From an uncultured Cryptobacterium sp. (GTDB lineage Bacteria; Actinomycetota; Coriobacteriia; Coriobacteriales; Eggerthellaceae): 9,533 nt of DNA. This document shows positions 5,769 to 9,533 of this stretch, piece by piece (position 1 is the first letter of the stretch; every line of letters begins with the position of its first letter). Location of the stretch: the NCBI GenBank assembly GCA_900554685.1, contig USIG01000062.1:1-9533 (forward strand), given 5' to 3'. Below the pieces are notes generated by a model. The model had not been told where the DNA came from. It worked only from the letters and a program-made list of their open reading frames with translations, and searched no databases. A program made the translations under genes and the position numbers.

Positions 5769-6157
5769 GTCTAGTCCTTTCCGCCGTGACGAGATAATAC
5801 TCAATTTCTTGTGATATGCCCCATTATGAAAGACATGCCAACAAGCGTGCTCTCGGTATTGTTTTCCGTTGAAAGGTTGTTACCTTAAATGGCTTTGTGT
5901 TTTGAGGTCTGTAGTTTTGGGTGCCGACAAAGGGGGACCAAGGGGGAATCATTGCGAGATTCGGGCAGCTTTCTTTTTTGTTATTCATTGCTTTCTTTCG
6001 AAATCAGTAAATCGGTATCGGCGTGGCGTTTACAAGCTTGTGACCTGCGGTTGCAACTGATGGTTGCCTTATAAAATTAAAAAATGCAGCGTGCTAGTTG
6101 GTAGCCATGCGCTATCTGCTACGCGTATCATTTGTTGTGCCGGCAAAGAATTCTTCC

Positions 6158-6201
6158 AAATTCTTTTGAAGGAATTTAATTTTCACGAAATGCTATATGA
6201 T
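6158..6201 (+). promoter_or_regulatory. Probable promoter and operator of the XRE membrane regulator
   Basis: A 20-bp near-palindrome at 6158-6177 (AAATTCTTTT/GAAGGAATTT, 8 of 10 positions symmetric) sits just before a -10 candidate TATGAT (6196-6201, 5 of 6 to consensus); an overlapping TG-C-TATATG (6191-6199) could act as an extended -10. No standard -35 is found at 16-18 bp, where instead the palindrome lies. Binding of the encoded XRE protein there would give autoregulation. A 7-bp inverted repeat CGAAATG/CATTTCG (6186-6192 and 6246-6252) also spans the predicted leader. Confidence 0.4.
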
Positions 6202-6220
6202 CGGTGATTTCGGAATGAAA

Positions 6221-6243
6221 CGTTGAGGCGTGCCGTTGAAGCG
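6221..6243 (+). repeat. Short direct repeat in the leader of the XRE membrane regulator
   Basis: CGTTGAGGCG (6221-6230) and CGTTGAAGCG (6234-6243) match at 9 of 10 bases, 13 bp apart, in the untranslated leader 34 to 56 bp before the ATG. The function is unknown and it may be chance. Confidence 0.3.
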
Positions 6244-6276
6244 TACATTTCGAACACCTCTATGAAAGGACCAAAA

Positions 6277-7320
6277 ATGAGCTTCCGCGAAAATCTTCAG
6301 CACTTGCGCGCAACGCGTAATATGACCCAAGAGCAGTTGGCAATGCTGCTTGGAGTAAGCCGACAATCAGTTACGAAATGGGAGGCAGAAAAAAGCTATC
6401 CGGAGATGGACAAGCTTTTAAAGATTTGCCAGATTTTTGAATGTTCTTTGGATGATTTGGTTCAAGGAGATTTAACGCAACGCCAACCCGAAGCAGAGGC
6501 AAGAATATCTCAAGGAACACCAACGGATATTTGTGGGTATGATGAGCACCAGCGTATGATGGCTTGGAAGATACCGAGCGGTATTGCTGCAATTCTTCTT
6601 GGTATTGCTTTTGGCTTCTTATTTGAAGGCACATTTGCCCTTTCATCATGGAATGGCAAAGATGGATTCATGATAATGATCATCTTGGTGGGAATCGTGG
6701 CAGGGCTTGCTTTTTTCATTCCTGCAGGCATGGCACATTCCGCCTTCGTAAAAGCGCATCCTTATGTTGAGGATTTCTATACCGAGGACGATAAAGCGCG
6801 TGCTCGTTCGTCTTTTTCAAAAGGTCTTGTAGGTGGTATTGCAAGTATTTTTGTTGGCATCGGGATGCTGCTGATTTTTGGCGAGAATTCAGATGTCTTC
6901 TTTGAAAACTTCGGCCTGTTCTTACTGCTATTTTTTGTTGCGATCGGGTGCTGGCTTATTGGTCATTTTGGCATGATGCTCGGCAGAACTAATGTTGCTG
7001 AATACAATAAAAGCGCAGCTGATGATCTAGAAATGGAAGAAATTATCAATGCTCAGGTGGAAGACGAGGTCAAAGACGCATTACTGAAGCGCAAACGCAA
7101 GAATACAAAAGTAGGTGCACTGTGTGGTGCCATCATGATCTTCTTTACCATCATTGGCCTTGCACTTCTGTTTATCCCTGTTTTATCTTCGCCTGACCCT
7201 TCAAACTTTGAACCTGTGGGAACAACTGCAATGTGGTTTTGGCTTGCCTGGGTCGCTGGTGGGCTTGTGTGTGGAATCGTGAGTGTAATGATGGACGCGT
7301 TTGGAAGGGACGATAAGTAG
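6277..7320 (+). CDS. XRE-family DNA-binding protein with six-helix membrane domain
   Basis: The 347 residues combine an N-terminal Cro/C1-type helix-turn-helix (about 1-64: LRATRNMTQEQLAMLLGVSR then QSVTKWEAEKSYPEMDKLLKI and CSLDDL) with an integral membrane part. Hydrophobic segments are at about 98-118, 130-150, 183-202, 212-235, 279-302 and 317-340. A charged loop lies at 151-182 and another at 237-278, the latter with a likely helix (DLEMEEIINAQVEDEVKDAL) and a KRKRK basic patch. Such membrane-bound one-component regulators occur widely in Firmicutes and Actinobacteria; their signals are mostly unknown. The ATG at 6277 has AAAGGA seven bases upstream, whereas longer forms start at TTG 6223 or an ATG at 6262 without a site. 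No membrane partner gene is adjacent on the same strand. Confidence 0.85.
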   Translation: MSFRENLQHLRATRNMTQEQLAMLLGVSRQSVTKWEAEKSYPEMDKLLKICQIFECSLDDLVQGDLTQRQPEAEARISQGTPTDICGYDEHQRMMAWKIPSGIAAILLGIAFGFLFEGTFALSSWNGKDGFMIMIILVGIVAGLAFFIPAGMAHSAFVKAHPYVEDFYTEDDKARARSSFSKGLVGGIASIFVGIGMLLIFGENSDVFFENFGLFLLLFFVAIGCWLIGHFGMMLGRTNVAEYNKSAADDLEMEEIINAQVEDEVKDALLKRKRKNTKVGALCGAIMIFFTIIGLALLFIPVLSSPDPSNFEPVGTTAMWFWLAWVAGGLVCGIVSVMMDAFGRDDK

Positions 7321-7364
7321 ATCTGTTGTGAGAGATCTGTTGTTAGCGGAGGATCTGCGGTTAG
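7319..7364. repeat. Three copies of a 14-bp repeat between convergent genes
   Basis: AGATCTGTTGTGAG (7319-7332), AGATCTGTTGTTAG (7333-7346) and, after four bases, GGATCTGCGGTTAG (7351-7364) are near-identical: copies 1 and 2 differ at one position and copies 2 and 3 at three. The first copy starts inside the TAG stop of the XRE membrane gene. The repeats fill nearly all of the 49 bp to the Crp/Fnr stop at 7370. They form no evident terminator hairpin. Confidence 0.65.
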
Positions 7365-7369
7365 TTGGC

Positions 7370-8074
7370 CTATGAAGAAATAAGCGCTCGGAGACCCTGT
7401 TTGCTTAAAATTTCTATTGTTCCACGTGAGAGTTTTACCAAGCCCTCATCGGCAAATCGTTTAAGCATGCGGGATACCACTTCTCGAGCGCTTCCTAAAT
7501 GATGAGCGATTTCATCATGGGTGAGATGAAGCGTATCGGATTGCGTGCGTGCAACTTCGTCAAGAAGAAAAACAGCCAAGCGTTCATCGAAGCTCATGAA
7601 AAGGACCTGTTCCATTACCCACATAACTTCGCTAAACCGTTCGGTTGTTTGGCGATAGGTAAATGCTTCAACGTAGACATTTTCTTCGATGAGGTGTGCA
7701 AAAAATGACGAATCGATAATGAGAAGCTCTGAGTCGCTGGTTGCATCAAGAAACACATCGAAGGTAATCATCGTAAGAGCGCACGATGCGGCAAGGACGC
7801 AGCTTTCCTGCTCGCCAACACGAAACAGCGTAATTTGCTTTCCTTCGTTTGAGACCATATAGGCTCGCAAGCTTCCTGACAACACCAGCATCACACCAGC
7901 AGGTGTTGAAGGGTTTCGAACCTGATCTCCTGCAGAAAATTCTGCATAGCGCGTATGGGCAACGAGAGCTTTTTTCTCTTCTGCTGAAAGATTAATCCAA
8001 AAAGGAAGGCGCTGAGCAAGCAGCGCCTGAATGGTTGTTTGGTGAGGAATTGGGGTATTTGAAGCTTTTTCCAT
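7370..8074 (-). CDS. Crp/Fnr-family regulator with a cysteine pair in the effector domain
   Basis: The 234-residue protein has an N-terminal cyclic-nucleotide-binding-like beta barrel (about 25-145, with VLSGSLRAY at 64-72 and F-R-V-G-E-x-E at 84-90), a dimerisation helix (about 143-175) and a C-terminal winged helix-turn-helix (about 182-228: LTHDEIAHHLGSAREVVSRMLKRF, then G-L-V-K-L-S-R-G-T-I-E-I). The N-terminal Cys cluster of oxygen-sensing Fnr is absent. Instead the barrel has C92-V-L-A-A-S-C98, a motif common in a subgroup of anaerobe Crp/Fnr proteins. It directly follows, on the same strand with 45 bp between, a persulfide/CoA-disulfide reductase, so thiol or sulfane-sulfur sensing is a reasonable inference. 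The start has GGAAAG nine bases upstream. Confidence 0.9.
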   Translation of the reverse strand: MEKASNTPIPHQTTIQALLAQRLPFWINLSAEEKKALVAHTRYAEFSAGDQVRNPSTPAGVMLVLSGSLRAYMVSNEGKQITLFRVGEQESCVLAASCALTMITFDVFLDATSDSELLIIDSSFFAHLIEENVYVEAFTYRQTTERFSEVMWVMEQVLFMSFDERLAVFLLDEVARTQSDTLHLTHDEIAHHLGSAREVVSRMLKRFADEGLVKLSRGTIEILSKQGLRALISS

Positions 8075-8076
8075 TG

Positions 8077-8118
8077 CTAAAAACTTTCCGTGGGTAAGAA
8101 TTCAGGAGATGTTTTTAG
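8077..8118. repeat. 8-bp inverted repeat spanning the reductase/Crp intergenic gap
   Basis: CTAAAAAC (8077-8084) and GTTTTTAG (8111-8118) are exact reverse complements with a 26-base spacer. On the minus-strand message the second arm lies between the GGAAAG binding site and the Crp/Fnr ATG, and the first arm starts just after the reductase stop. Pairing could hinder ribosome access or protect the junction; it is AT-rich and therefore weak. Confidence 0.45.
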
Positions 8119-8119
8119 T

Positions 8120-9533
8120 CTAGTAAACTTTCACGCCACAGTCTCCTACATTTTCAGCATCGGCATTTCTATCGAGTTTTAATGCTTGGTAGAAATTGTA
8201 GCCTCCCGCAATGTTTTTGCAGGTAAATCCCTTCTGACACAAGATTCGGCAGGCAATATAGCTTCGGATGCCTGATGCGCAGTGTATAAGAAGAACTTTA
8301 TTGCGGGGCACTTCGTCAATACGGTCACGAAGTTCATCTATTGGAATATGTAAAACGGGATTAATCATGCCTTCAAGATGTCCGTTGTCGTATTCTGCTT
8401 GGGTTCGGGTATCAAGAATAAGGGTATTTGCATCGCTGCTTGCTTGAGCTAATGCTTCATCCCAGTGAATCTGATCAACCGTTTTCTCCAAGATGTTTTC
8501 GATGACATAGCCTGCCATATTAACAGGGTCTTTTGCGGAAGCGTAAGGCGGTGCGTACGCTAAATCGAGCTCGGTTAAGTCGTAGGCGCTCATACCTGCC
8601 TTGATTGCAACGGCCAACACATCAATGCGTTTGTCTACTCCTTCGCCACCGATAATTTGGGCTCCTATGATACGCCCGCTCGGCTGTTCAAACAGGACTT
8701 TTATGGTCATGGTATGGGAACCTGGATAGTATGTTGCATGAGAAGCAGGGGTGATAATAATGGAGTCGAAGTTAAGGCCCGCGGCGGTTGCGGCCTTGCT
8801 AGTAAGACCGGTGGTTGCAACGGTTAGATCAAATGCCTTCATAACTGAAGAGCCAAGGGATCCTGCAAACGTGCGAGGAATACCGCAAATATGATCGGCA
8901 ACAATGCGTCCTTGTTTGTTGGCAGGTCCTGCAAGGGCAATATGGGCAGGTTTTCCTGTGACGATGTGGGTGGTTTCAATAGCATCGCCTATTGCATAAA
9001 TATCAGGATCGCTCGTGCGCAGGTGCTCATCAACCTTGATTGCGCCTTTAATGCCCAGATCAAGTCCAGCTTGTTTTGCGAGCGCGCTTTCAGGGGTGAC
9101 TCCGATAGCTAACACAACAAAATCAGAGGTAGGTGCAAACGTATCGTCTTTAATGCGAGTTGTTATCGCTGTTTGACCGTTGTCGTTGGTGTCTTGCTCA
9201 AAACCAATAACATCAGCACTTAGTTTTACGGTAACGCCGTGTTCGCGGAACGTATTGTGAAGCAGTGAGGCAATATCAGGATCAAGTGTAGGCATAAGGT
9301 GGTTAGGGCGCTGAATTACCGTTACCGATAAGCCTTTTTCAACAAGATTTTCTGCCATTTCTAAGCCAATGAATCCACCACCAACGATAGTGGCACTTGT
9401 TGGATGGTTTTCGTCCATAAAATCAGCGATTGCAAAAGTATCTTCTACGGTGCGGAGCGTAAAAATACGTGAAGAGGTGATACCAGGAAGATTAGGCATA
9501 ACAGGATGAGCGCCAGGCGATAAGATCAATTTG
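8120..9533 (-). CDS. CoA-disulfide reductase / NADH-dependent persulfide reductase with C-terminal rhodanese domain, N-terminus missing
   Basis: The frame is open to the window edge, so the start lies beyond 9533; the last visible residues read K-L-I-L-S-P-G-A, which fits the middle of the FAD-binding domain (usually Y-D-K-L-I-L-S-P-G-A). The N-terminal GxGxxG and the active-site cysteine (Cys43 in staphylococcal CoADR) are outside. Visible are the NAD-binding GGGFIGLEMAEN (about 9376-9345), the second FAD segment ending A-I-G-D-A-I-E-T (about 8978), the dimerisation domain with A-Y-A-P-P-Y-A-S-A-K-D-P-V-N-M-A-G (around 8520-8570), and a rhodanese domain with the loop H-C-A-S-G-I-R-S (Cys at 8281-8279). 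The fusion is known from Npsr and CoADR-RHD enzymes, which reduce polysulfides, persulfides or CoA disulfides. A short tail after the rhodanese ends DCGVKVY. It is probably cotranscribed with the Crp/Fnr gene downstream. Confidence 0.9.
   Translation of the reverse strand, partial: KLILSPGAHPVMPNLPGITSSRIFTLRTVEDTFAIADFMDENHPTSATIVGGGFIGLEMAENLVEKGLSVTVIQRPNHLMPTLDPDIASLLHNTFREHGVTVKLSADVIGFEQDTNDNGQTAITTRIKDDTFAPTSDFVVLAIGVTPESALAKQAGLDLGIKGAIKVDEHLRTSDPDIYAIGDAIETTHIVTGKPAHIALAGPANKQGRIVADHICGIPRTFAGSLGSSVMKAFDLTVATTGLTSKAATAAGLNFDSIIITPASHATYYPGSHTMTIKVLFEQPSGRIIGAQIIGGEGVDKRIDVLAVAIKAGMSAYDLTELDLAYAPPYASAKDPVNMAGYVIENILEKTVDQIHWDEALAQASSDANTLILDTRTQAEYDNGHLEGMINPVLHIPIDELRDRIDEVPRNKVLLIHCASGIRSYIACRILCQKGFTCKNIAGGYNFYQALKLDRNADAENVGDCGVKVY

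Larger units (their letters stand above)
5769..6276. promoter_or_regulatory. Divergent 508-bp intergenic region
   Basis: No credible gene lies here; the two small overlapping frames between 5869 and 6074 have no binding site and unlikely composition. The left part holds the leftward lipoprotein promoter region (a TATTAT box at 5799-5794 is the best -10 candidate, with no good -35). Between are AAGGT-TGTT-ACCTT (5873-5886), two AAGGGGGA copies ten bases apart (5930-5947), the palindrome ACAAGCTTGT (6032-6041) and GCAAC-N5-GTTGC (6053-6067). The right part holds the probable operator and promoter of the XRE membrane regulator. Confidence 0.5.

Noticed and set aside
5497..5814. Plus-strand open frame of 105 codons over the lipoprotein gene
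   Set aside because: The serine/alanine-rich product mirrors the alanine-rich codons of the lipoprotein; the signal peptide and lipobox fix the minus strand.
5869..6074. Two small overlapping plus-strand frames in the 508-bp gap
   Set aside because: One starts at TTG and neither has a convincing ribosome site; the composition (many Cys, Arg and aromatic residues) is unlike a real small protein.
7319..7364. CRISPR-like array
   Set aside because: The repeats are 14 bp with zero or four bases between them, so there are no spacers, and no cas gene is present.
9527..9529. TTG at 9529 as the start of the reductase
   Set aside because: The frame stays open to the edge and the residues match the middle of the FAD domain, so the true start is outside the window.

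Overview
The window is a 9.5 kb stretch of bacterial chromosome of moderate-to-low GC (by eye the mid-40s percent; not computed). Ribosome binding sites are strong and GGAGG-like. Gene content suggests a heterotrophic, probably anaerobic or microaerophilic bacterium: an ACS-type carboxylate importer, a probable acyl-CoA dehydrogenase, a CoA-disulfide/persulfide reductase with a rhodanese tail, a Crp/Fnr regulator and an orphan NifX-like protein. A Gram-positive lineage (Coriobacteriia or Firmicutes) fits best, but this is inference; no rRNA or other marker gene is present.

Layout. (1) Positions 1-3833, all minus strand, read right to left: a LysR regulator, an MFS organic-anion transporter, a metallo-beta-lactamase-fold hydrolase, then a 301 bp regulatory gap and the first 15 codons of a gene that looks like an acyl-CoA dehydrogenase and leaves the window at base 1. 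This looks like a small import-and-catabolism cluster: sense, import, hydrolyse, oxidise or reduce as a CoA ester. (2) Positions 3975-4598, minus strand: a complete Phd/YefM antitoxin and ParE/RelE toxin pair, overlapping by 11 bp, with a perfect 20-bp palindrome just upstream as its likely operator. (3) Positions 4780-5154, plus strand: a stand-alone dinitrogenase iron-molybdenum cofactor family protein, convergent with a small lipoprotein gene (5217-5768, minus). (4) Positions 5769-6276: about 500 bp without a credible gene, holding the divergent promoter regions of the lipoprotein and of an XRE-type regulator fused to six membrane segments (6277-7320, plus). (5) Positions 7321-9533: a short convergent gap with three copies of a 14-bp repeat, then a minus-strand pair: a persulfide/CoA-disulfide reductase with C-terminal rhodanese domain (its start lies beyond base 9533) followed by a Crp/Fnr regulator with a conspicuous cysteine pair.

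Five gene starts were moved inward from the longest possible reading, because the longer forms begin at GTG or TTG or lack a binding site while the inner ATG has a good one: 1261, 2713, 4539, 5768 and 6277. The items most worth a second look are the persulfide reductase/Crp pair, the membrane-fused XRE regulator with its dyads, the LysR-MFS-MBL-dehydrogenase cluster with its operator-like repeats, and the toxin-antitoxin palindrome. I saw no CRISPR array, tRNA, rRNA, insertion sequence or phage gene.
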